Shown here: positions 24,559-32,650 of the stretch, piece after piece
Position numbering within the stretch: position 1 is the stretch's first letter
Layout: the number at the start of each line of letters is the position of its first letter
From: an uncultured Mailhella sp.
GTDB lineage: Bacteria; Desulfobacterota; Desulfovibrionia; Desulfovibrionales; Desulfovibrionaceae
Direction of reading: 5' to 3'
Assembly: GCA_910578585.1 (NCBI GenBank)
Contig: CAJTRG010000010.1
Coordinates: 32,829 to 96,828, forward strand
Length of the DNA stretch: 64,000 bases
Notes under the pieces: generated by a model
What the model saw: only the letters and a program-made list of their open reading frames with translations
Told to the model about the DNA's origin: nothing
Database searches by the model: none
Translations under genes and position numbers: made by a program

Positions 24559-27036
24559 TTACATTTCTGTATGTTCAGTACGGTCGATAATATCGTTTTG
24601 GAGATCACGTGACAAATCGCAGAAGTAAGCACTGTAACCGGCGATACGTACGAGAAGTGCACGATAGTTATTAGGATCTTTTTGTGCAGCAAGCAAGGTA
24701 CTGCGGTTTACGATATTGAATTGGAGGTGCCACAATTTGAGGTCACACCAGGTACGGATAATATCCATAATCTTTCTTGTACCGGATTCGCCTTCAACAC
24801 ATTTTGGAGAAAGTTTGATGTTGAGCAGACGGGATGCACGGTTGATCATGCCATAGTTCTTGGTATGGTAGTTGGACATAAGAACAGCGGTTGGACCATG
24901 GTCGTCAGCGCCGTGAGAAGCGGAAGTACCGTCAGAAAGCGGGAACCATGCATGACGTCCGTTTGGAGTTGCAGAAACGATTTTACCGAATGGAACGTGT
25001 GAAGTAATTGGAACGTAACGAACGTCAACGTTGATGCCGCGTTCTTCACTGTTTTTCTTTGCTTCAACTTGAGTGAAACGGTCAATATCTTTTGCAATGC
25101 TGTCTGCATATGGATCGTTGTTGCCGTAGCGGGGAGTTGATTTGAGCATTTGTTGAATTGGTTTGTAGCCTTCAAAGTCAGCTTCCAAAGCGTCAACAAC
25201 TTCTTTCATAGTTAATTTCTTATTTTCAAAGACTAATTTCTTGATAGCTGCAAGGGAGTCAACAACAGTTGCATAGCCTAAGAATTCAAAGTAGGAGTAA
25301 TCAACGCCTTCTTCAATCTTTTCACATTGCAGGTCTTTGCAGTGCTTCATGCAGAGGTTGTGCAGTACAGAAGACAATGGAGAAGCAAAGTGCAATGGAC
25401 GAAGTTTATCAACAATGTGCTGTTGTTGGAAAGCTTTGTGCAGGAGATTCATGTGTTGTGCTTTGTAAGCTTCATAGAATTCTTCCCAGGTTTTCATCTT
25501 GGTTACGTCGCCGGTTTCAATACCGATAAGTTCGTCGCCGTAGTGTTTCATACGTCCGTTGTACATGAGCATTTCAAGAGCAGAAGCAAAGTTTACATAT
25601 ACGCAGCCGGAAGTATAGGTTTCACGGTTTGGCAAACGAGCTTCAGTACAGCCTGAAACAGCATAATCCAAAGCTTCATTGATTGGAGCACCTTTGATAG
25701 CATAAAGCGGTACAACTTCTTCGTCGTTGATAAGTTTTGGGAAACCTGAACCGTCTTTAACTGTCAAAGCAATTTCATGCATGAAGCGTTCCGGAGTGCG
25801 GCTGTGGATACGTGTTGCAAGGTCAGGATAGTTGAGAGGGAAGTCACGTTTTGATTCAAGGAAGAGGTAGGACAAATCGTTGGTTGCGTCTTCGCCGTCA
25901 GGGGTTTGACCTCCGATGGTTACAGCTTCCCAGTGAGCATAGCCTTCCTGGAATTCGTTGCCGGTTGGGTTAATGTAAAGGTCAATAAATTGAGCCATGT
26001 CAACCCACATGCATTCAAGAAGTTCACGAGCTTCATCACGGGTGATTGTGCCGTTTTTGATATCTTGTTCGTAGAAAGGATAGAGGTATTGGTCCATACG
26101 GCCGTTAGAAATAATAGCACTGGCTTTTTGTTCAATACGTGAGAACATTTGAACAAACCATTGGCATTGTACAGCTTCACGGAAAGTACGTGCAGGATAT
26201 GCAGGAACTCTTTCGCAAATTTCAGCAATTTGTAAAAGTTCAGCTTTGCGTTTTTCGTCTTTTTCTTCAGCAGCCAATTTCTTGGCCAATTCAACGTGAC
26301 GTTTTGCCCAAATCATAATTGCGTCACAAACAATTACCATTGCTTCAAGGAAAGGTTTCTTTTCCCAAATGTCAACGCCATTGGTAAGGTCGAGGTTGGC
26401 AAGTTTTTCTTTTGCTTCATTTTGGATATCAATGAAACCGCGTTTAATTACTTTTTCGTAGTCAGGAACCCATTGCAAAGCAGAACGATAGGAAGAAGTT
26501 TCACTTACAACGAATTTTGATTTCAATCCACGAGCATCATCATAAGTAACTGTGCGCAATTCTTGAGGAAGAGCTTTATTCAAGTGTTCGTGATAGGTTT
26601 TGCCTTCCCAGTAAGGAGCAATTTCTTCAACCAATGTTTTCATATCAGAATCAGAAATTTGGAATGGGCTTTTTGCACGGTTGGGAAGATCTTTCATAAC
26701 TTCAATATAGAAGTCACCGTCGATTTCAGGATACAAAATACCATAACGGCCAAGCTGACCTACACGACCGGCAAGAAGTTGGTCAGGAGTAATATAAACT
26801 GTGATATTTTCAGCAACGTGTTTTAAAGCTTTAGCCCAGCGGAGGGTGAGGAGTTCACCTTCGGTTTCACGCATGGAACGTGTAAAATACAATGCACGTT
26901 CAATGTCTACATGCGGAACAGTAAATTGAATTCTTTCCAGGATTTTAAATACACGTTCGCGGCCTTGACGTTTTACTTTGCTGGAATCAGCAATACGTTC
27001 TTCTTGTGGTGAAAGACAAGTTGCACATTGAGCCAT
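24559..27036 (-). CDS. islA: Isethionate sulfite-lyase, glycyl radical enzyme
   Basis: Oxygen-sensitive cleavage of the C-S bond of isethionate to acetaldehyde and sulfite, the sulfite then feeding Dsr respiration. Active-site positions stand in register with those I recall for the Bilophila enzyme (Arg189, Gln193, Cys468, Glu470, Arg678, Gly805). Counting from the TTG at 27051 they fall at exactly those numbers; from the ATG used here they are five lower (Arg184, Gln188, thiyl Cys463, Glu465, Arg673, radical Gly800). The motifs are SSYRSALQW, VSGCTEAR and RIAGYSAYF. I chose the ATG at 27036 because GGAGGA lies seven bases upstream; the TTG start would place that site inside the gene. Choline, glycerol and formate-lyase relatives lack this combination. 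Confidence 0.95.
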   Translation of the reverse strand: MAQCATCLSPQEERIADSSKVKRQGRERVFKILERIQFTVPHVDIERALYFTRSMRETEGELLTLRWAKALKHVAENITVYITPDQLLAGRVGQLGRYGILYPEIDGDFYIEVMKDLPNRAKSPFQISDSDMKTLVEEIAPYWEGKTYHEHLNKALPQELRTVTYDDARGLKSKFVVSETSSYRSALQWVPDYEKVIKRGFIDIQNEAKEKLANLDLTNGVDIWEKKPFLEAMVIVCDAIMIWAKRHVELAKKLAAEEKDEKRKAELLQIAEICERVPAYPARTFREAVQCQWFVQMFSRIEQKASAIISNGRMDQYLYPFYEQDIKNGTITRDEARELLECMWVDMAQFIDLYINPTGNEFQEGYAHWEAVTIGGQTPDGEDATNDLSYLFLESKRDFPLNYPDLATRIHSRTPERFMHEIALTVKDGSGFPKLINDEEVVPLYAIKGAPINEALDYAVSGCTEARLPNRETYTSGCVYVNFASALEMLMYNGRMKHYGDELIGIETGDVTKMKTWEEFYEAYKAQHMNLLHKAFQQQHIVDKLRPLHFASPLSSVLHNLCMKHCKDLQCEKIEEGVDYSYFEFLGYATVVDSLAAIKKLVFENKKLTMKEVVDALEADFEGYKPIQQMLKSTPRYGNNDPYADSIAKDIDRFTQVEAKKNSEERGINVDVRYVPITSHVPFGKIVSATPNGRHAWFPLSDGTSASHGADDHGPTAVLMSNYHTKNYGMINRASRLLNIKLSPKCVEGESGTRKIMDIIRTWCDLKLWHLQFNIVNRSTLLAAQKDPNNYRALLVRIAGYSAYFCDLSRDLQNDIIDRTEHTEM

Positions 27037-27108
27037 GGATAGTTCCTCCAAAAATTTTTATGGTTATTTATTCTTTTGTGTTTGTTTCACAAATTGTACT
27101 GCAATAAT

Positions 27109-27125
27109 AGCATAAAGCATGCCAG
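27109..27125 (-). promoter_or_regulatory. Sigma54 (-24/-12) promoter of islA
   Basis: The minus strand reads CTGGCATGCTTTATGCT. The invariant GG and GC are at the required distance, and TGGCA-N8-TGC matches the consensus TGGCACG-N4-TTGC except at two positions. Predicted start near 27098, leader about 60 bases. Confidence 0.8.
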
Positions 27126-27200
27126 TTAATGTATTCTATTGCTTTTCTTGTGTTTTTTGATTTTTATTCTTGTGAATAATATATTTTGCCATAAAAAGAA

Positions 27201-27218
27201 GTTGTGTTTTTTTGCAAC
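27201..27218 (-). promoter_or_regulatory. Putative activator site (UAS) 1
   Basis: GTTGTGTTTTTTTGCAAC on the plus strand (minus: GTTGCAAAAAAACACAAC), about 80 bases upstream of the islA -24 element. An identical 18-mer lies at 27260. Confidence 0.6.
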
Positions 27219-27259
27219 GCTTTATATGTAATTTGCTGAAAAATATTATATTTTTAGAA

Positions 27260-27277
27260 GTTGTGTTTTTTTGCAAC
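27260..27277 (-). promoter_or_regulatory. Putative activator site (UAS) 2
   Basis: Identical 18-mer to site 1, with the flanking AGAA also shared. It lies about 140 bases upstream of the islA promoter. Confidence 0.6.
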
Positions 27278-27424
27278 ACATCAGAAAAATGAAAAAATCG
27301 CAAATAAAGGCAAAACAGGGGAAAATATGAAGAATATTGCGGGAATATTATCTGTAATATACCAATTTTTCATAATATTTTTACTCATTTGCTTTTGGGG
27401 TACTGGTTTAAATTCACAGGAAAA

Positions 27425-27442
27425 AGTGTGTTTTTTTGCAAC
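27425..27442 (+). promoter_or_regulatory. Putative activator site (UAS) 3
   Basis: AGTGTGTTTTTTTGCAAC, matching sites 1 and 2 at 16 of 18 positions. It is about 65 bases upstream of the -24 element of the rightward operon, so it may serve both directions. Confidence 0.55.
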
Positions 27443-27504
27443 GCTTTTTTGAAGATGATTTTTGTTTTTCTCTTTATTTTCTTGGGATATGCTTATTTTT
27501 TTGT

Positions 27505-27522
27505 CTTGGAACAATTAGTGCA
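27505..27522 (+). promoter_or_regulatory. Candidate sigma54 promoter of the TPR-DUF4125-DUF4037 operon
   Basis: CTTGGAACAATTAGTGCA has GG (27508-27509) and GC (27520-27521) at the correct spacing. The fit is weaker than at islA or dctP (GGAAC for GGCAC, GTGC for TTGC). ATG of the first gene is 35 bases downstream. Confidence 0.55.
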
Positions 27523-27555
27523 TATTGTTTTATATCATTATAAGAGGAAATGCCT

Positions 27556-28362
27556 ATGAATACATTAAATCTTGATATGCTGAACAAATTGAAAGAAGAA
27601 TTTACAAAAGGCAATCTTGATGAGGCAGAGAAGTGCTGTTTGTCTTTATTAAACTCTTCTCCTGACTGTCTTGAAACAATTTTGCTTCTGGAATATCAAA
27701 GCAATATTTTAAGAAATAAGGGAAAAATTGCACAAGCTATTGATGTGCGGGAAAAACAAGTTGAATTTTTGGAAAAAGAATTTGGCAAAGAACATAATCG
27801 GGTTGCTTCTGCACTGCATAATCTTGCACTGCTGTATGCGCGGAGGGGGCTGCTTCCTAAAGCGTTGGAGCTGAGTGAGCAGGCTGTTAACATTTTAAAG
27901 AAAAATCTTGCTGAAAATGACCCTAAAATTGCTGATGCCGTGGTTAATCTTTCTATGCAGTATTATGGTTTGTCAAAATTTGATAAAGCTGAAACATTGC
28001 TCAAAGAAGCCTTAGCCATTTATTTGCAGGCAGAAGGCAATGACAGTTTTGGTGCATCGACATGCTACAATAATCTGGGCAGGATTTATGAACATTTGGA
28101 TGAGACAGAAAAAGCCGTTGAGTACCATGCCAAAGCCGTGGATATACGCAAACGGACTTTGGGCAGTCACAATGAAACAGCGTTTTGTCTTGGAAATTAT
28201 GCAACTGCATTGGCGGGAAACGGGCAGTTTAAAGAAGCTATTGACATGTTTAATGAAGCATTGGCAATTTATACAGAGCTTGGCTTGGAAAATTCAGACA
28301 CGGCGCAAATCTGTCTTTCCAATAAGCAGATTTGTGTTGCCACCACAGGACACTGTCCATGA
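27556..28362 (+). CDS. Tetratricopeptide-repeat protein
   Basis: At least four consecutive TPR units of about 42 residues are visible, for example ALHNLALLYARRGLLPKALE, CYNNLGRIYEHLDETEKAVE and CLGNYATALAGNGQFKEAID. Spacing of this kind is typical of kinesin-light-chain-like TPRs. There is no signal peptide. I start at the ATG at 27556, seven bases after GAGGA; the ATG at 27550 is too close to that site. It heads an operon with DUF4125 and DUF4037 genes and is divergent from islA. Probably a protein-binding scaffold; the partner is unknown. Confidence 0.85.
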   Translation: MNTLNLDMLNKLKEEFTKGNLDEAEKCCLSLLNSSPDCLETILLLEYQSNILRNKGKIAQAIDVREKQVEFLEKEFGKEHNRVASALHNLALLYARRGLLPKALELSEQAVNILKKNLAENDPKIADAVVNLSMQYYGLSKFDKAETLLKEALAIYLQAEGNDSFGASTCYNNLGRIYEHLDETEKAVEYHAKAVDIRKRTLGSHNETAFCLGNYATALAGNGQFKEAIDMFNEALAIYTELGLENSDTAQICLSNKQICVATTGHCP

Positions 28363-28440
28363 GGCTCTAAATAATTGAGCGCCGTGTGCGTTTTTATATA
28401 TATCATTAAAATAAAAGAGAATAAAAAAGAGGAAAATAAA

Positions 28441-28995
28441 ATGACCGCAGAACAAGAAAAACTTATTGAAGAAATTATTGACTATGAATTGGAAATGTTT
28501 TTGGAAGTACAAAATGTGGGCGGCATGGCAAATTGCCAGCAGCATCCAAAGGCATTTCGGGTTATGCGTAAAATGAGTCATAGCGTGCAGGATACTGCAT
28601 TTTTGCAGTCTTATTTAAATGATTTAAAACAAGCCAAAGAACAACAGCGCAATTTTATGGTGGAAAAATACGCACTTATGGATAATTTAATTCCCAATCT
28701 TGTGGAAGATGACCGCATTGACATCATTGTTGACAGAGAAGCAGAATGGCGTGACACTATGGCAAATATGTATCCACACATTATTGGACGTGAAGACAGT
28801 GCACATTTCAGAAGATATTTGCAAAGTGAATTGCAGACGCTTTCACCTGCAAGCCTGGCTTCCTATTATGATACTGTTGTAACTGCTTTCAATCAGGGCA
28901 GAAATCTTGTGCAGGAACGCTATGCTTATTTAATGCAGCTGCTGGGCTATGCTTCTCTTGATGAAAGAGAAAAACAACTTGCTGATGAAGGATAA
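28441..28995 (+). CDS. DUF4125 family protein
   Basis: A mostly helical 184-residue cytoplasmic protein. The opening IEEIIDYELEMFLEVQNVGG, followed by CQQHPKAFRVMR, is the pattern I know as DUF4125. No catalytic motif is evident. AGAGGAAA precedes the ATG at 28441; the frame is open to 28375 but has no better start. It lies between the TPR gene and the DUF4037 gene, a triplet that recurs in gut anaerobes to my recollection. Function unknown. Confidence 0.75.
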   Translation: MTAEQEKLIEEIIDYELEMFLEVQNVGGMANCQQHPKAFRVMRKMSHSVQDTAFLQSYLNDLKQAKEQQRNFMVEKYALMDNLIPNLVEDDRIDIIVDREAEWRDTMANMYPHIIGREDSAHFRRYLQSELQTLSPASLASYYDTVVTAFNQGRNLVQERYAYLMQLLGYASLDEREKQLADEG

Positions 28996-29048
28996 TAAAA
29001 TAGCTATGTTGGCAAATATATTGTCAATGAATGCGCGGTGGGTATCGT

Positions 29049-30014
29049 ATGAAAGGAATGGAATTATCAGAAAGTTTTTTTGAGAAAATTGCCAAGCCTC
29101 TTTTTGAACAGGAATTACCAGCGTTTCTTGAAGCGGGAGCTTTTGGGCTTGTGGGTGAAGGCTCAGAATGTTTTGGCTTTGACGATGAATTTTCCAGAGA
29201 TCATGATTTTGGTGCCGGTTTTTGTATATGGCTTCCGCGGGAAGAATGGAAAACATGGCTTGATCCGGTAGAAAATGTTCTTGAGAAACTTCCTTCTTTT
29301 TATCAGGATTATCCTGTGCGCATGGCAAAAAATATGCGTATGGGCAGGCTTGGCCCCATGTCTGTTGAACGATTTTATGAATCATTCATCGGTGTAAAGG
29401 ATATTCCTGCTTCCTGGCAGGAATGGATAAATATTCCGGAGCATTTTTTGGCTGTTTGCACCAATGGCAAAATTTTTTTGGATAAAATGCAAAAATTTTC
29501 TGCTTTGCGGCAGAAGCTGCTGGATTTTTATCCAAAAGAGGTACGTTTGAAAAAAATTGCTGCCCGCTTAGCAAACATGGCTCAGGCAGGGCAGTATAAT
29601 GCCATTCGCTCTTTACAGCGGGAGGAGGTCGGGGCAGTGCTTTTTTCTATAAGTAATTTTTGCAGTGCCGCAATTTCGCTGACATTTTTGCTGAATAAAC
29701 GATACATGCCTTATTATAAATGGGCTCATCATGCAGTGAAAATGCTTCCTGTTATGGGCAGTATCACCTATTCAACCGTTCAGCAATTAACGCAAATTGC
29801 GTTAAATCAGCCGCAGGCAGTTGATACAGTTTTTGAAATTATTGAAACCCATTGCTGTGAAACCAGAATGGCACTTAACCGACTTGGTTTAACCCAAAGC
29901 AATGATAATTGGCTGATGAGCCAGGCACATGAAATTCAAGCACAAATATCTGTTCCTGAACTTCGGGCAATGTCTGTTTTGCAGGATACCTTACTGCATG
30001 TAATTGCTCATTGA
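29049..30014 (+). CDS. DUF4037 family protein, nucleotidyltransferase-like
   Basis: The N-terminal region carries GEGSECFGFDDEFSRDHDFG, which fits the polymerase-beta-type nucleotidyltransferase pattern (GS, then DxD within hydrophobic strands) and is the hallmark of DUF4037. About 320 residues with a helical C-terminal half. An AMP- or nucleotide-transfer activity is possible but is inference. Start at the ATG at 29049; a shorter start at 29058 is possible. It is the last gene of the sigma54-type TPR operon and ends at a bidirectional terminator. Confidence 0.75.
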   Translation: MKGMELSESFFEKIAKPLFEQELPAFLEAGAFGLVGEGSECFGFDDEFSRDHDFGAGFCIWLPREEWKTWLDPVENVLEKLPSFYQDYPVRMAKNMRMGRLGPMSVERFYESFIGVKDIPASWQEWINIPEHFLAVCTNGKIFLDKMQKFSALRQKLLDFYPKEVRLKKIAARLANMAQAGQYNAIRSLQREEVGAVLFSISNFCSAAISLTFLLNKRYMPYYKWAHHAVKMLPVMGSITYSTVQQLTQIALNQPQAVDTVFEIIETHCCETRMALNRLGLTQSNDNWLMSQAHEIQAQISVPELRAMSVLQDTLLHVIAH

Positions 30015-30036
30015 CAGCGAGATACCTGCCAGACAT

Positions 30037-30077
30037 AAAAAAAGAGAAATGCGTAGCAAACGCATTTCTCTTTTTTG
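30037..30077. terminator. Bidirectional terminator between convergent genes
   Basis: AAAAAAGAGAAATGCG and CGCATTTCTCTTTTTT form a 16-base stem with A- and T-runs on both sides. It can stop the DUF4037 operon and the convergent dehydrogenase gene. Confidence 0.93.
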
Positions 30078-30085
30078 TTTATCAC

Positions 30086-30119
30086 CCTGTTCTTATTTCA
30101 TACCTGTTCTTATTTCATG
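30086..30119. repeat. 17-base tandem duplication over a stop codon
   Basis: CCTGTTCTTATTTCATA occurs at 30086-30102 and again, with one change, at 30103-30119. It duplicates the Met-Lys-stop end of the dehydrogenase gene. Confidence 0.85.
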
Positions 30120-30964
30120 TCTGTGACAGCCGCGCAGTCTTGTTGTCCCAAGCCTTGTTTTTGGGCTTCTTCGAAACGTTTCATGGTATCAGCCATCAGT
30201 GTTGGTTCATACTGAACTTCCTGTGCCATTTTGTAACCCAGACGAATATCTTTTAATGCCAGATCAACAGAAAATCTTGGGTTATAATCTTTATGCGCAA
30301 TCCATGGTCCGCGCACTGCCATTTGGAAAGAATGAGCACCCGTAACAGTCAATAATTCAAGGAGTTTTTCGCGGTCTATGCCCAGAGCATCGCCAAGTTT
30401 TATGCCTTCTGCCAAAACAGCCAGATTGCTCATGCCCATTAAGTTGCTTAAAATTTTCACTGCACAGGCTTGTTCCTGTGTGCCGACATAATGGATTGTA
30501 CCCATGAGAGAAAGAACATCTTTAATTTTATCAACAGCTTGTTTATCACCTCCCAAGAATAAAGGGGTTTCACCTTTTTCAGCCTGCACAGGGCTTTTGT
30601 TCAATGTACATTGAAGATACTGCATGCCTTTTTTTTTGGCTGATTCCGCAATTGCCCGTGAAGTATCTGTGCCAATGGTACTGCATTCCACGTGTATTGC
30701 GCCCTGAGGTAAGCATTCATAGATGCCGCCCTCTTCAACAACAGCTGCAAGAACGTGCTGCGGCAGGGCAAGGCAGGTAAAAACAAGGTCACAATCTTTG
30801 AAATCGTGAAATGATTTTGCTGCTTTTGCGTTTTTGCCGACGCAGGCAACAGCTTCAATTTTAGAAGCAGTTCTGTTATAAAGAAGAACATCTTTATTTG
30901 CAGCAACAATTCTTCTTGCCAAAGGCGCACCCATTAATCCTAAACCAATAAAACCTATTTTCAT
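30110..30964 (-). CDS. Beta-hydroxyacid dehydrogenase family protein, candidate sulfonate dehydrogenase
   Basis: NAD(P)-binding GFIGLGLMGAPLA at the start and the catalytic-lysine segment AVKILSNLMGMSN place it in the 3-hydroxyisobutyrate/YihU/tartronate-semialdehyde reductase family; 284 residues is normal. The substrate loop, usually DAPVSGG, reads CTLNKSPVQAEKG, so the substrate is not a standard one. The family includes YihU, which reduces sulfolactaldehyde. Located between the two isethionate gene blocks, with its own sigma54-type promoter, it may reduce sulfoacetaldehyde or another C2/C3 sulfonate. That role is inferred. GAGGAG precedes the ATG. Confidence 0.82.
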   Translation of the reverse strand: MKIGFIGLGLMGAPLARRIVAANKDVLLYNRTASKIEAVACVGKNAKAAKSFHDFKDCDLVFTCLALPQHVLAAVVEEGGIYECLPQGAIHVECSTIGTDTSRAIAESAKKKGMQYLQCTLNKSPVQAEKGETPLFLGGDKQAVDKIKDVLSLMGTIHYVGTQEQACAVKILSNLMGMSNLAVLAEGIKLGDALGIDREKLLELLTVTGAHSFQMAVRGPWIAHKDYNPRFSVDLALKDIRLGYKMAQEVQYEPTLMADTMKRFEEAQKQGLGQQDCAAVTDMK

Positions 30965-31004
30965 ACAGACTCCTCAAAATATTTATTATTGCTCATTGTG
31001 AAAT

Positions 31005-31022
31005 TGCAAAATATATACCAAG
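31005..31022 (-). promoter_or_regulatory. Candidate sigma54 promoter of the dehydrogenase gene
   Basis: The minus strand reads CTTGGTATATATTTTGCA. GG and GC have the exact spacing; the -24 box is degenerate (TGGTA). ATG is about 40 bases downstream. Confidence 0.55.
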
Positions 31023-31145
31023 ATTAATGTTAAAAGCGTTGAGTGAGATTTGAAAAAATATATATTTATATAGTATTTTCAGTGTATTATGATATTCAAG
31101 GTGCAGAGAATTTATTATGAGAAATATCGCACAAATTATGTGTTT

Positions 31146-31160
31146 GTGCAAAAAAACAAC
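31146..31160 (+). promoter_or_regulatory. Putative activator site (UAS) 4
   Basis: GTGCAAAAAAACAAC, a shorter copy of the motif GTTGCAAAAAAAC. It lies 125 bases upstream of the leftward dehydrogenase promoter and about 350 upstream of dctP's. Confidence 0.45.
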
Positions 31161-31262
31161 AATACAAAGGAAATGTTGTAATTTTGCATTGTTTTTTTAT
31201 TTTATTTATTTCAATATGTTATAATGTGTTCTGTAAAAATGGTGAGTATAAAAATTTATAGT

Positions 31263-31278
31263 GTTGCAAAAAAACAAC
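31263..31278 (+). promoter_or_regulatory. Putative activator site (UAS) 5
   Basis: GTTGCAAAAAAACAAC, an inverted repeat (GTTG-N8-CAAC, extended to TGTTG/CAACA). About 240 bases upstream of the dctP -24 element. Confidence 0.55.
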
Positions 31279-31502
31279 AAAATCATACTGAAAAAGTGTG
31301 CCAATTATGAAAATAAAAATTATATTTTTCACAATCCTTATATATCAATGGGTTACTTTATAAGAATGATTATTAATTACTTTTTATCCTGTAATTTATA
31401 AAAAAATATTCTTTTTTGAAATATTGAGAAAAGCCATTATTTTCTTTTATGTGTTAAAAAAAATGAGTACTTTTTGCATTGCTTTGTTCTTTTAAGGTCA
31501 AA

Positions 31503-31519
31503 GTGGCACTAATTTTGCT
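31503..31519 (+). promoter_or_regulatory. Sigma54 (-24/-12) promoter of dctPQM
   Basis: GTGGCACTAATTTTGCT has the full consensus TGGCAC-N5-TTGC. Predicted start near 31530, about 50 bases before the dctP ATG. Confidence 0.88.
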
Positions 31520-31580
31520 TTTTAAAAAGTATCAATATAAATCCAGAGTGAACTGGTAAAAATTATAAGGAGTATATGGT

Positions 31581-32588
31581 ATGAAAATGAAAAAAATTCT
31601 TGTAAGCCTGTGTGCACTGGCAATGTGCTTTGGTTCTTTCTATGAAGCAAGCGCAGCTGATTATCCCAAAATGCGTATTCGTGCAGCAACTGCAAACCCG
31701 GACGGCAGCCTGCACGTAGAAGCTATCAACAAATTTAAAGAAATTGTTGAAACAGAATCAAACGGCAATATCACTGTTCAAACTTTCTACGGCGGTTCCA
31801 TGGGTGACGAACAGGCAAACGTAAAACAATTGCGTAATGCGGAAATTCATTTAACTGTTGTTTCCAACGGTAACTTGACTCCTTTTGCAGCAAGCGCCGG
31901 TTTGTTCTATCTTCCTTATGGGTTCCCAAAACCATCTGATGCAGAAAAAGTATTCAGCAATACAGAATTTATGAATAAAATGGCTGACCAAATCACCAAG
32001 GAAAGCGGCGCAAGACCTCTTTCATGGCTCGTTGGCGGTTACCGCGTATTGACAAACTCCAAACGCCAAATCAAGAACATTAATGACCTTAAAGGTTTGA
32101 AAATGCGTGTTCCTGCTGTTGAAATCCAATTGGACGCATTCCGTGCATGGGGTGTTGAAGCAAGTCCTCTTGCCTGGTCTGAAACGTTCAACGGCTTGCA
32201 GCAAGGTGTTATTGACGGACAAGAAAATCCTCATACCATTAACCGTGACCAAAAGTTCTGGGAAGTTCAAAAGTATGTTACTAACATGAACTACTTGCTT
32301 TGGGTTGGACCAATGCTCGTTTCTGACCGCTGGTATCAAAAACTTGATGCTGATACAAAAGCTTTGATCGACAAGGCTTGTCTGGAAGCTGCTCATTACG
32401 AATGGAAGTGGGCTGCTGAACAGGAACAACAAGCATTGCAGCAATGCATTGATAAGGGCATGGTAATTGATACTCTTGAAGACGAAGAAGTTTGGATTGA
32501 AAAAGCTCGTGGCATTTGGGATAAGTACTACGATAAGATTGGTGGAAAAGAAAACGTTGACGAAATGTTAGCGATTATGGCTCAATAA
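31581..32588 (+). CDS. dctP: TRAP transporter solute-binding protein, probably for isethionate
   Basis: Periplasmic DctP-family receptor. Signal peptide of about 26 residues with cleavage after EASA. The family signature region LKGLKMRVPAVEIQLDAFRA and the later TFNGLQQGVIDGQENP are intact, including the arginine that binds the acidic group of the ligand. 335 residues. Preceded by a perfect sigma54 promoter and AAGGAG. It shares this type of promoter with islA, which argues for isethionate (or taurine-derived sulfonates) rather than a C4-dicarboxylate; homologous systems with islAB in other Desulfovibrionaceae are known to import isethionate. Confidence 0.9.
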   Translation: MKMKKILVSLCALAMCFGSFYEASAADYPKMRIRAATANPDGSLHVEAINKFKEIVETESNGNITVQTFYGGSMGDEQANVKQLRNAEIHLTVVSNGNLTPFAASAGLFYLPYGFPKPSDAEKVFSNTEFMNKMADQITKESGARPLSWLVGGYRVLTNSKRQIKNINDLKGLKMRVPAVEIQLDAFRAWGVEASPLAWSETFNGLQQGVIDGQENPHTINRDQKFWEVQKYVTNMNYLLWVGPMLVSDRWYQKLDADTKALIDKACLEAAHYEWKWAAEQEQQALQQCIDKGMVIDTLEDEEVWIEKARGIWDKYYDKIGGKENVDEMLAIMAQ

Positions 32589-32650
32589 ATAATACTCCGC
32601 TGCAGCACCAGATATGAAAATATTTGGTGCTGCAAACAAAGGAATTGGAT

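Noticed and set aside
24559..27036. Alternative identities of the glycyl radical enzyme (choline TMA-lyase, glycerol/propanediol dehydratase, pyruvate formate-lyase)
   Set aside because: The Arg-Gln-Cys-Glu-Arg set in register with the isethionate lyase, and the neighbouring TRAP genes, fit IslA only.
27036..27051. TTG start for islA giving 830 residues
   Set aside because: It would place the strong GGAGGA ribosome site within the coding region; the ATG at 27036 fits better. The residue numbers matching the Bilophila enzyme could come from a five-residue longer homologue.
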